Shown here one piece after another: positions 1 through 5,899 of a stretch of DNA of 5,899 nt. The DNA lies in contig JAFGQQ010000508.1 in assembly GCA_016935595.1 (NCBI GenBank), forward strand, positions 1-5,899, given 5' to 3'. The notes under the pieces are model-generated. The model was not told where the DNA came from. It saw only the letters and a program-made list of their open reading frames with translations, and ran no database searches. The stretch's first letter is position 1; every line of letters starts with the position of its first letter. A program made the position numbers and the translations under genes. The DNA comes from Bacteroidales bacterium (lineage in GTDB: Bacteria > Bacteroidota > Bacteroidia > Bacteroidales > UBA10428).

Positions 1-42
1 AAATAAATATTTTATTTAAGTTCGTAAAATTTTTATTAATAT

Positions 43-711
43 ATGATAAAATTATTGAGAGATAATAAATTAATCTTTTATATATATTTTATTATCAGCA
101 TATTTTGCTTATATATTTTTCTAACCTATTCGAAATTCGATGTTCATCTTTATTTCAATCAATTTCATTCTTCATTTTTTGATTTCTTTTTCAAATACCT
201 GACATACCTGGGTGATGGGATTTTTATTGTATTTATTGCAGTTGCTTTGTTATTTATAAGGTTTCGTTATTTTTTACTGATTATTTTACCTTACCTGGTT
301 TCGGGCTTCTTTGTCCAGCTATTTAAAAGGATAATTTTTCCAGGAATTGAAAGACCTGCAATTTATTTCAAGGATATGTATGATTTGCATTTGGTTGAAG
401 GTGTGAAAATACTCAAGTCGTTCAGTTTTCCAAGTGGTCATTCCGCTACAGTTTTTGCTTTTTTTCTAATTTTAATTTTTTTATCAAAGAATAATTTTAC
501 GAAAGTTGCTGGCTTTTTAATGGCAATACTAGTTGGATATTCGCGTATTTATTTATCGCAGCATTTTTTAATTGATGTTTGGGCAGGTTCATTGATTGGT
601 ATGATTTCAGCAACTTTTTTATACATATATATTAATGATATTAATAAACCATGGATCGATAAACCATTTGTAAAATTATTAAATTTGAAAGATGCGGATA
701 GACAAAAATGA
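43..711 (+). CDS. PAP2-family integral membrane phosphatase
   Basis: A 222-residue type 2 phosphatidic acid phosphatase (PAP2/acid phosphatase superfamily), predicted to dephosphorylate a lipid phosphate or pyrophosphate, such as undecaprenyl-PP or lipid A, at the inner membrane. Seen: all three catalytic motifs. Motif 1 is K95...R104-P105, with eight residues between K and RP where the textbook form has six. Motif 2 is PSGH at 130-133. Motif 3 is S167-R168-x5-H174-x3-D178, an exact match; H133, H174 and D178 are the expected catalytic residues. About six hydrophobic segments are visible (roughly 10-28, 55-72, 76-94, 136-148, 154-171, 175-197), as expected for the family. ATG 43 is the earliest possible start because an in-frame TAA lies at 37-39; no Shine-Dalgarno sequence is visible. 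The 3' end overlaps the next gene by 20 nt, implying a shared transcript. Inference: the neighbouring lipid-sugar transferases suggest carrier recycling or lipid A dephosphorylation. The family call is firm; the substrate is unknown. Confidence 0.93.
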   Translation: MIKLLRDNKLIFYIYFIISIFCLYIFLTYSKFDVHLYFNQFHSSFFDFFFKYLTYLGDGIFIVFIAVALLFIRFRYFLLIILPYLVSGFFVQLFKRIIFPGIERPAIYFKDMYDLHLVEGVKILKSFSFPSGHSATVFAFFLILIFLSKNNFTKVAGFLMAILVGYSRIYLSQHFLIDVWAGSLIGMISATFLYIYINDINKPWIDKPFVKLLNLKDADRQK

Positions 712-2335
712 TTTATATACCCAGGTTATTATTGCAATTATTGCAGCCTTGTTATTTATACCTTTTATAGGCCGTCTTCATTTATTTGACTGGGATGAAA
801 TTAATTTTGCCGAATCGGCCAGGGAAATGATTGTAACAAAGGATTATTTAACGGTTCAAATAAATTATTTGCCGTTTTGGGAAAAACCCCCTTTATTTAT
901 ATGGATGCAGGTATTGTCAATGAAAATATTCGGGATAAATGAGTTTGCTGCTCGTTTTCCTAATGCAATATGCGGAATAGTAACACTGTTAATTTTGTAT
1001 AATATCGGGAAGAAACTATACAACAGGAATTTTGGCTTATTATGGATTTTGATTTATACCGGATCGTTTTTACCTTTTTTATATTTTAAATCCGGAATAA
1101 TTGATCCCTGGTTTAACCTGTTTATATTTTTATCCATTTTTTTTGCTTTCAATTATATTGAAAAAAATGAGCGAAGGAAACTTAATATCATACTTTCGGC
1201 TTTGTTTATAGGATTAGCTGTATTAACAAAAGGGCCGGTAGCTTTTTTAATATTCGGTTTAACAGCTTTTATCTATTTTATTATAAAACGTTTCAGAATA
1301 AATACATCGGTACTTGATATTTTTATCTTTTTTTTAGTTTTTATTATTTCCGGAGGATTCTGGTTCTTTTTACAAATATTTAATGGGAATTACCAGATTA
1401 TTCAGGATTTTATTGAATACCAGATCAGGTTGTTAAGTACAAAGGATGCCGGACATAGTGGATTTCTATTTTATCATTTTATTGTTTTATTAATAGGCGT
1501 TTTTCCTGCTTCAATTTTTGCAATTAAAGGATTTTTAAAAGGGAGTAATGATAATATTATTCAAAAGAATTTTAAGTTATTAATGATTATACTTTTTTGG
1601 GTTGTATTATTATTATTTACAATTGTAAAAACCAAGATTGTGCATTATTCTTCGATGTGTTATTTTCCCCTAACCTATTTGGCAGTTTATGCTATATATA
1701 ACATTATATACCGGGAACGCAAGATAAATACATGGATCATTTTTTCTGTCAGAATAATTGGAATTTTATATGCCTTAGCAGCTATATTTTTAGCATTTTT
1801 TGAAAGATTCAAAATTAACATAATCGAAAACAATTGGGTAACCGATAGGTTTACAATTGGAAATATAATGACCGAAGTAAATTGGAAAGGTTTTGAATGG
1901 ATAATTGGGATATTTTGGTTAATTATATTAATTTCTGCAATAATCATTAGGATTAAAGGTTTATATAAATTCTTAATTTCACTTTTATTTTCCGGTATTA
2001 TTATTTATACTTCTTTCATATTACTTTTTTATACACCGAGAATTGAGAAGTATACCCAAAACGCTGCAATTGAATTTTATAAGAGTCTTCAAGATAAAGA
2101 TTGTTATGTCGAAACCCTTGATATGAAAAGCTATGCAAAATATTTCTATACAAGAAAGAAAAAACCTTTAAATTTGAATTCCTATGATAAGAAATGGTTA
2201 TTAACCGGAGATATTGATAAGGATGTATATTTTGTGGTTCGAAATAAGAAGGAAGCATTTTATAAATTGAATTATCCTGATTTGGATAAATTATATGAGA
2301 GGGGAGGGTATGTTTTTTTCCATAGAAAAAAATAA
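692..2335 (+). CDS. ArnT/PMT-like GT-C glycosyltransferase (dolichyl-phosphate-mannose-protein mannosyltransferase family)
   Basis: A 547-residue polytopic membrane enzyme of the ArnT/PMT (GT-C) superfamily, which transfers a sugar from a polyprenyl-phosphate donor to lipid A, protein or another acceptor on the periplasmic side. Seen: a first membrane segment (about 12-29) leads into a loop with the superfamily D35-E36 pair, the following E41-S-A-R44 and the E64-K-P-P-L68 segment. T179-K-G-P182 and K313-T-K315-x2-H318-Y319 match conserved ArnT-type loop motifs. About a dozen hydrophobic stretches run to about residue 450, followed by a roughly 90-residue soluble, lysine- and tyrosine-rich C-terminal domain, the usual ArnT layout; the length is also normal (about 550). 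The frame opens at ATG 692 inside the end of the PAP2 gene (20-nt overlap), suggesting translational coupling. ArnT itself adds L-Ara4N, but no Ara4N synthesis genes are in the window, so sugar and acceptor stay open and no gene symbol is given. Confidence 0.9.
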   Translation: MRIDKNDLYTQVIIAIIAALLFIPFIGRLHLFDWDEINFAESAREMIVTKDYLTVQINYLPFWEKPPLFIWMQVLSMKIFGINEFAARFPNAICGIVTLLILYNIGKKLYNRNFGLLWILIYTGSFLPFLYFKSGIIDPWFNLFIFLSIFFAFNYIEKNERRKLNIILSALFIGLAVLTKGPVAFLIFGLTAFIYFIIKRFRINTSVLDIFIFFLVFIISGGFWFFLQIFNGNYQIIQDFIEYQIRLLSTKDAGHSGFLFYHFIVLLIGVFPASIFAIKGFLKGSNDNIIQKNFKLLMIILFWVVLLLFTIVKTKIVHYSSMCYFPLTYLAVYAIYNIIYRERKINTWIIFSVRIIGILYALAAIFLAFFERFKINIIENNWVTDRFTIGNIMTEVNWKGFEWIIGIFWLIILISAIIIRIKGLYKFLISLLFSGIIIYTSFILLFYTPRIEKYTQNAAIEFYKSLQDKDCYVETLDMKSYAKYFYTRKKKPLNLNSYDKKWLLTGDIDKDVYFVVRNKKEAFYKLNYPDLDKLYERGGYVFFHRKK

Positions 2336-2367
2336 AAAGTATTTTTACGCTATTAAATATAAATTAA

Positions 2368-3111
2368 ATGATAGAGAATAAAACTATAACAGTAGTTTTA
2401 CCCGCATATAATGCTGAAAAAACATTAGAACAAACCTATTACGAAATACCTTTTGATATTGTTGATAATGTGATTCTGGTTGATGACAAAAGCAGCGATA
2501 ATACAATTAAAGTTGCTGAAAAGCTCGGTATTGAGCATATAATACGTCACGAAGAAAATAAAGGATATGGAGGCAATCAGAAAAGCTGCTATAATAAAGC
2601 TCTTGAATTAGGTTCTGATATTATAATTATGCTTCATCCTGATTATCAATATACTCCGTATTTAATACATTCTATGGCCTATCTTATTGCTAATGGTGTT
2701 TACGAAGTAGTACTTGGATCAAGGATTTTAGGAAAGGGAGCATTAAAAGGAGGGATGCCCTGGTATAAATATCTGGCAAACAGGATTTTAACATTGATTC
2801 AAAACATTTTAATGAACCAGAAATTATCTGAGTACCATACCGGTTATCGAGCATTCTCAAATAAAGTGCTAAAAAGCATTAATTATCAAGTAAATTCTGA
2901 CGATTTTGTTTTTGATAACCAAATGATAGCACAAATTTTTTATGAAGGTTATCAAATTGCCGAAATTACTTGTCCAACAAAATATTTTGCCGAAGCTTCT
3001 TCAATAAATTTTAAAAGAAGTGTAAAATATGGTTTAGGTGTTATTTGGGTGGGTGTTCAATATTTACTTCAAAAAACGAAAATTATAAATTTTAAGATAT
3101 TTGTAAAGTAG
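2368..3111 (+). CDS. GT2 polyprenyl-phosphate-type glycosyltransferase (DPM/DPG synthase-like)
   Basis: A 247-residue GT-A fold family 2 glycosyltransferase of the DPM1/dolichyl-phosphate-glucose synthase-like group, expected to move a sugar from a nucleotide donor to polyprenyl phosphate at the cytoplasmic membrane face. Seen: N-terminal VVLPAYNAEKTL (9-20); nucleotide-binding D39-D40 followed by S42, S43, D44; E62-x-N64-x-G66-Y-G-G-N70-Q; H90-P-D92-Y-Q in the DxD-like metal position; L116-G-S-R119; G128-G-M-P131; S154-E-Y-H-T-G-Y-R161; and N176-S-D-D179. These segments are typical of the soluble bacterial subgroup. There is no clear C-terminal transmembrane hairpin like that of ArnC, so it probably works as a peripheral membrane enzyme. 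It starts 32 nt after the GT-C gene on the same strand and is probably in the same operon. Inference: it makes the lipid-linked sugar donor used by that neighbour. Which sugar is used cannot be read from the sequence. Confidence 0.93.
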   Translation: MIENKTITVVLPAYNAEKTLEQTYYEIPFDIVDNVILVDDKSSDNTIKVAEKLGIEHIIRHEENKGYGGNQKSCYNKALELGSDIIIMLHPDYQYTPYLIHSMAYLIANGVYEVVLGSRILGKGALKGGMPWYKYLANRILTLIQNILMNQKLSEYHTGYRAFSNKVLKSINYQVNSDDFVFDNQMIAQIFYEGYQIAEITCPTKYFAEASSINFKRSVKYGLGVIWVGVQYLLQKTKIINFKIFVK

Positions 3112-3119
3112 ATATACAA

Positions 3120-3992
3120 CTAAATTTCACTATTGGTGAGTTCAACCAGCATTTTTAAATGATTTAGTCTTTCAAAGTTATCAGTCTTTTTATAAATAAA
3201 TACTAGTTCATTTAGTAAAGTTCCTATTATTTCAACATTAGTGCAAGGTGCATAGAATTTATCATGTTTTGGTAAATCAATTTTTTCAAGAAAGTTATCA
3301 ATTTCCTTTTTATGGATAATAGTCCCCTGGTTATATGGATTGATATAAAACTTAACCTGGTAGTTTTGATTATTTTGAAAATTTAGGAGAGGATCTTTCA
3401 TATAGGTTAATATTGTATTATAAGGCAGGTTAACACCAAAAACAGGAAGATTTAACCTGTTTGCAATCCATAAATATATTATAGCTAATAGTATAGGACT
3501 TCCTTTTCGTCTTTCAATTACTTCATTAATATGATAGTTGGAAGGTGATTTTGGTTCTTCAATATTTCCAATAAACTTGAATTCTTTATAAATAAAATAA
3601 TTAATAATTTTTACTTTTTCCAGGGCAGTATTTTTATAATCTATCTCTAACCATATTTTTTTAGCAATATCTTCTAAAAAATATTTTATTTCAAGTAATC
3701 TTATATCAGGATAATGGTATTTTGCAATCCAAAATGCGCCTTCAATAATATCCTGCTCGTCACTATTCATCCATTTTACAAATTCAGTCTTAATTCCCTC
3801 AAAATGAATTTGTTTGATAATTTTCTGAATTCTTTTCTGAACAATATCATTAATTGAATTTTCCCACGATTTTTCTAAATCCGGTATTATATCCTCGCCC
3901 AGATTTACTAAATTTTTCGAAACCTCCTGATATACAAATCTATCAGGATCGTCTAATAAATTAATTAAAGTACTAAATTTATTTCTATCCAT
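3120..3992 (-). CDS. SirB1/transglutaminase-like-fold protein with HEAT-like N-terminus
   Basis: A 290-residue cytoplasmic protein (no signal peptide or membrane segment) resembling the SirB1 family, Transglut_core2. Seen: an N-terminal helical HEAT-like unit (about 6-43: LINLLDDPD, then helices ending in PDLEKSW) and a second helical unit to about 115. A transglutaminase-like core follows, with the family's most recognisable stretch at 161-190: RR-K-GSP at 161-166, then an alanine- and isoleucine-rich helix ending in RLNLPVFGVNLP (179-190). The nearly invariant G-N-P of the family reads G-S-P here. The only cysteine noticed is near residue 250, outside the core, so thiol-transglutaminase chemistry is unlikely. 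Homologues often end in TPR-like helices, and the last 40 residues here are also helical in character. Function in Bacteroidota is unknown. The gene is convergent with the GT2 gene and divergent from the prohibitin gene, so it is probably monocistronic. ATG at 3992-3990 is the first in-frame start. Confidence 0.72.
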   Translation of the reverse strand: MDRNKFSTLINLLDDPDRFVYQEVSKNLVNLGEDIIPDLEKSWENSINDIVQKRIQKIIKQIHFEGIKTEFVKWMNSDEQDIIEGAFWIAKYHYPDIRLLEIKYFLEDIAKKIWLEIDYKNTALEKVKIINYFIYKEFKFIGNIEEPKSPSNYHINEVIERRKGSPILLAIIYLWIANRLNLPVFGVNLPYNTILTYMKDPLLNFQNNQNYQVKFYINPYNQGTIIHKKEIDNFLEKIDLPKHDKFYAPCTNVEIIGTLLNELVFIYKKTDNFERLNHLKMLVELTNSEI

Positions 3993-4157
3993 TGTAAACA
4001 GGGGTATTCATGGTTAAAGGTTTTAAATATACTTTAAAATCAATCTATTACAAGATTTTTAGTACATAACTTATAAACAGTACGGGCTTGTATTTTTTTT
4101 TAGTATGTTAATAAGTGTGTATTAATGATTGAATGTTTTTACTAATACCTTATTTAA

Positions 4158-4225
4158 AGCACTGGTTATTAAATTTTTATTAAAATCATATAATGTTTTT
4201 GAATATCATTTTGAATTCCAGTGTT
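4158..4225. repeat. Nested imperfect inverted repeat upstream of the prohibitin gene
   Basis: The outer arms CACTGG (4160-4165) and CCAGTG (4218-4223) are perfect complements. The inner arms AAAATCATAT (4182-4191) and ATATCATTTT (4203-4212) pair at 9 of 10 positions around an 11-nt loop, with a single central C-C mismatch. The element lies 107-175 nt before the prohibitin ATG and has no T-tract right after it, so it is not a standard terminator. It may be an operator, a leader RNA fold or chance in AT-rich DNA. Confidence 0.3.
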
Positions 4226-4288
4226 CTCAAAGAAAAATTTATTAACATAAATAAAATTATTTTAGCTTTTTATCTGTTTATTTTCTTG

Positions 4289-4296
4289 TAATTTTA
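4289..4296 (+). promoter_or_regulatory. Possible Bacteroidota -7 element for the prohibitin gene
   Basis: TAATTTTA matches 7 of 8 positions of the Bacteroidota TAnnTTTG -7 consensus and lies about 37 nt before the ATG at 4333. The expected TTTG-type -33 element about 20 nt further upstream is not convincing (TTAG at 4262-4265), so this is only a candidate. Confidence 0.2.
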
Positions 4297-4332
4297 CATG
4301 TATTATATAATTATTAATTAAAATTTAAACAA

Positions 4333-5148
4333 ATGAAAAAATCAACGACAACTTTAATAGTTATTGGCATAATAATTTTTATTATTCTTTTAATTTTTGG
4401 TAATAGAATGACAGTTACGATAGATGCAGGACATCGTGGAGTAATATTTAGAACATTTGGTGGCGGACTTGATGTTGATAAATCGTTTGGAGAAGGTTTT
4501 CATATCATTGCTCCCTGGAACAAAATGCATGTGTATTCATTATTACAACAAGAAAGAGCTGAAGAAATGAGAGTACTTTCTTCCAATGGATTAGAAATAT
4601 TAGTTGATGTTTCAGCCTGGTTTTTACCTATGGCAGATCAGCTTGGTTTGCTTCACCAAAAAGTAGGTGTGAATTATTCAAATACTGTATTAATACCTTC
4701 ATTACGATCTGCGGCTAGAAGTGTAATTGGGCGATATACTCCCGAAGAAATATATTCAACTAAGAGAGATGTTATACAGGATGAGATTTATATTGAAACA
4801 AAAAAAATTCTTGATTTAAAGCATATTCAATTAAATAAAGTTCTTATCCGATCAATTATTCTTCCGGAAACAATTAAAACAGCAATTGAAAGCAAATTAA
4901 AACAAGAGCAATTAGCGTTAGAATATGAATTTAAACTTGAAAGGGCAAGAAAAGAAGCACAAAGACAGAAAATCGAAGCAGAGGGTAAAGCCACTGCCAA
5001 TAGAATTGTTAGTGCCAGCTTAACTGACAAAATTTTAAAAGAAAAAGGTATTGAAGCAACCATAAAATTAGCCGAATCGCAAAACACAAAGGTAATTGTA
5101 ATTGGAAGCGGTGATGATGGATTGCCTTTGATTTTGGGAAATAATTAG
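4333..5148 (+). CDS. Prohibitin-family SPFH/Band 7 membrane protein
   Basis: A 271-residue SPFH (stomatin/prohibitin/flotillin/HflK-C) protein, closest in layout to prohibitins (about 270-300 residues). Such proteins form large membrane rings that scaffold or restrain proteases such as FtsH and organise lipid domains. Seen: a single N-terminal membrane anchor (about 8-22). The Band 7 domain follows (about 27-185), with A32-G-H-R-G36 and the G53-E-G-F-H-I-I-A-P-W62 signature, then the middle segment ending in IGRYTPEEIYS. A charged alanine/glutamate-rich coiled coil covers about 186-222. The C-terminus shows the prohibitin pattern SQNTKVIVIG and finishes GLPLILGNN. Everything expected is present, so the gene is intact. 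The start is set by an in-frame TAA at 4315-4317 and is preceded by an A-rich leader without a Shine-Dalgarno sequence. Eleven nucleotides follow before the small gene downstream, so co-transcription is likely. A functional link to its neighbours is not shown. Confidence 0.92.
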   Translation: MKKSTTTLIVIGIIIFIILLIFGNRMTVTIDAGHRGVIFRTFGGGLDVDKSFGEGFHIIAPWNKMHVYSLLQQERAEEMRVLSSNGLEILVDVSAWFLPMADQLGLLHQKVGVNYSNTVLIPSLRSAARSVIGRYTPEEIYSTKRDVIQDEIYIETKKILDLKHIQLNKVLIRSIILPETIKTAIESKLKQEQLALEYEFKLERARKEAQRQKIEAEGKATANRIVSASLTDKILKEKGIEATIKLAESQNTKVIVIGSGDDGLPLILGNN

Positions 5149-5159
5149 AGTCTTGTTAA

Positions 5160-5321
5160 ATGAAGCAAATTCAAATATGCGCTTCTGATATAAGTATAAA
5201 GGCTGAAATTTTTGAAACCATAAGCGGAAATAAAATATATAGCTCACTTCCAATTGAAGGATATGCAACTATTTTTAGATCTGTAAAACAGGGAGAGAAA
5301 GTTAAAATTTTGAAAGTCTAA
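5160..5321 (+). CDS. 53-residue mini-protein resembling a cyclophilin-like (TM1367-type) domain lacking its centre
   Basis: A short ORF bounded by an in-frame TAA at 5157-5159, immediately before its ATG, and a TAA at 5319-5321. Seen: residues 1-34 (MKQIQI..., then ...SSLPIEG) look like the start of the cyclophilin-like family (Cyclophil_like, TM1367), where a first strand, a helix and a LP-x-E segment are followed by WGDEIYF. Residues 37-53 (the last ones reading VKQGEKVKI) look like the very end of the same family, where the chain closes with K-x-V/I-KDGEKV. The intervening 65-70 residues are absent, with no frameshift: the join falls near residues 34-39 (nt 5259-5276). Usual family length is about 120. 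It starts 11 nt after the prohibitin stop and its own stop overlaps the next ATG. It may be a degenerate remnant kept for translational coupling, or a genuine mini-protein. The homology is recalled from memory, not computed. Confidence 0.55.
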   Translation: MKQIQICASDISIKAEIFETISGNKIYSSLPIEGYATIFRSVKQGEKVKILKV

Positions 5322-5899
5322 TGATTATTAGTGCCAGCAGGCGAACTGATATTCCGGCATTTTATGGTGACTGGTTTGTTAACCGGTTAAGAGAAGGATT
5401 TGTTCTGGTTCGTAATCCGATGAATTACAGGCAAATCAGTAAGATAATCCTTTCTAAGGATGTTGTTGATTTTATTATTTTCTGGACAAAAAATCCGGCT
5501 GACTTTTTAAAAAATCTTAAATTAATTGACCAGTTATCTTATCCTTATTATTTTCTTTTTACAGTCAATCCATACGGTAAAATATTCGATGCCAATTTGC
5601 CTGATTTGGAATTTATTATTTCAGTTTTTAAAAAATTGAGTAATCAAATTGGAGATAATAAAGTATTATGGCGATACGATCCAATAATCATTACTCCGGA
5701 ATTCAATGAACAATTTCATTTTAAAACCTTTGAAAAAATATGTAAGTCATTAACCGGATATACATCAAAATGTATTATTAGCTTTATAACCATGTATGCG
5801 AAATGTGTTAAAAATCTTAAAAGTTTTAAAATTATTACACCAGATGGAGAAGCTAAAATTAGAATATTGAAAAAATTTTATCAAATAGCATCATCATAT
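5321..5899 (+). CDS. DUF1848 family protein, 3'-truncated by the window end
   Basis: An open frame of 193 codons running off the right edge; family members are about 280-320 residues, so roughly the last third is missing. Seen: family signature segments in order: A5-S-R-R-T-D-I-P-A-F-Y15, V30-R-N-P33, F54-W-T-K-N-P59, the YYFLFTVNPYG strand (76-86), W117-R-Y-D-P121 and the C151-I-I-S-F155 strand. Known for the family: no assigned function, but the C-terminal part carries a cysteine cluster that Pfam compares with the radical-SAM iron-sulfur motif; that part lies outside this window. The repeated beta-strand/helix pattern fits a TIM-barrel-like enzyme (inference). ATG 5321 shares its A with the TAA of the mini-gene (TAATG), so translation is probably coupled by termination-reinitiation. 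No signal peptide or membrane segment is visible, so it is probably cytoplasmic. The substrate is unknown. Confidence 0.85.
   Translation, partial: MIISASRRTDIPAFYGDWFVNRLREGFVLVRNPMNYRQISKIILSKDVVDFIIFWTKNPADFLKNLKLIDQLSYPYYFLFTVNPYGKIFDANLPDLEFIISVFKKLSNQIGDNKVLWRYDPIIITPEFNEQFHFKTFEKICKSLTGYTSKCIISFITMYAKCVKNLKSFKIITPDGEAKIRILKKFYQIASSY

Larger units (their letters stand above)
3993..4332. other. 340-bp divergent intergenic region
   Basis: No gene is seen here; all frames are broken by frequent stops. It separates the 5' ends of the SirB1-like (-) and prohibitin-like (+) genes and so must hold both promoters. Visible contents are a T9 tract at 4093-4101, a nested inverted repeat at 4158-4225 (listed separately), and AATGTTTTT occurring twice exactly 60 bp apart (4132-4140 and 4192-4200). 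A TATAAT string lies at 4306-4311, but Bacteroidota do not usually rely on that element. No good Bacteroidota -33/-7 pair was found for the minus-strand gene. Confidence 0.6.

Noticed and set aside
1..17. AAATAAA-TAT-TTTATTT inverted repeat at the left edge
   Set aside because: It is a perfect 7-bp pair but purely A/T with a 3-nt loop and no following T-tract; it is expected by chance in this composition.
1687..1947. Minus-strand 86-codon open frame inside the GT-C gene
   Set aside because: It is a shadow of the hydrophobic, AT-rich membrane coding sequence; the plus-strand gene carries family motifs on both sides.
2016..2258. Minus-strand 80-codon open frame
   Set aside because: It lies entirely within the C-terminal domain of the GT-C gene and shows no recognisable protein pattern.
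3126..3140. Small hairpin TCAC-TATTG-GTGA between the convergent genes, considered as a bidirectional terminator
   Set aside because: It has only 4-5 pairs and no T-run after it on either strand.
4078..4101. T9 tract after TACGGGCTTGTA, considered as an intrinsic terminator
   Set aside because: The stem is only about 3 bp, and no plus-strand gene ends upstream of it.
4827..5087. Minus-strand 86-codon open frame
   Set aside because: It is antisense to the prohibitin coiled-coil coding region; its Ala/Leu/Ser-rich translation is a by-product of that sequence.
5162..5185. GAAGC/GCTTC inverted repeat after the prohibitin stop, considered as a terminator
   Set aside because: It has a 5-bp stem with a loop of about 14 nt, lies inside the mini-gene and has no T-tract.
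5068..5268. Minus-strand 66-codon open frame
   Set aside because: It straddles the end of the prohibitin gene and the mini-gene antisense, with no family resemblance.

Overview
The window is strongly AT-rich (about 70% A+T by eye). Its genes start on ATG with no recognisable Shine-Dalgarno sequence and with A/T-rich leaders. Together with the protein families present, this suggests a low-GC member of the Bacteroidota (Bacteroidales-like). That assignment rests on composition and protein style, not on a phylogenetic marker.

Left part (43-3111, + strand): three tightly packed envelope genes. A membrane PAP2 phosphatase overlaps an ArnT/PMT-like GT-C glycosyltransferase by 20 nt. After a 32-nt gap comes a polyprenyl-phosphate-type GT2 glycosyltransferase. 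They read as one lipid-linked sugar pathway: the GT2 charges a lipid carrier on the cytoplasmic face, the GT-C enzyme transfers the sugar to an acceptor on the other side, and the PAP2 enzyme removes a phosphate from a lipid substrate (recycled carrier or lipid A). The real sugar and acceptor cannot be read from the sequence.

Middle (3120-3992, - strand): a SirB1/transglutaminase-like-fold protein with a HEAT-like N-terminus, convergent with the GT2 gene (8-nt gap). It is followed by a 340-bp divergent intergenic region with no gene. That region holds a nested inverted repeat and a T9 tract.

Right part (4333-5899, + strand): a membrane-anchored prohibitin/SPFH protein. Eleven nucleotides later comes a 53-codon ORF that looks like the beginning and end of a TM1367-type cyclophilin-like protein joined without its middle. 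The stop codon of this mini-gene overlaps the ATG of a DUF1848 gene (TAATG), which runs off the window end. DUF1848 is an uncharacterised family with a C-terminal cysteine cluster likened to radical-SAM iron-sulfur sites. The mini-gene/DUF1848 pair is the least explained and most interesting part of the window.

No tRNA, rRNA, CRISPR array, insertion sequence or convincing intrinsic terminator was seen.
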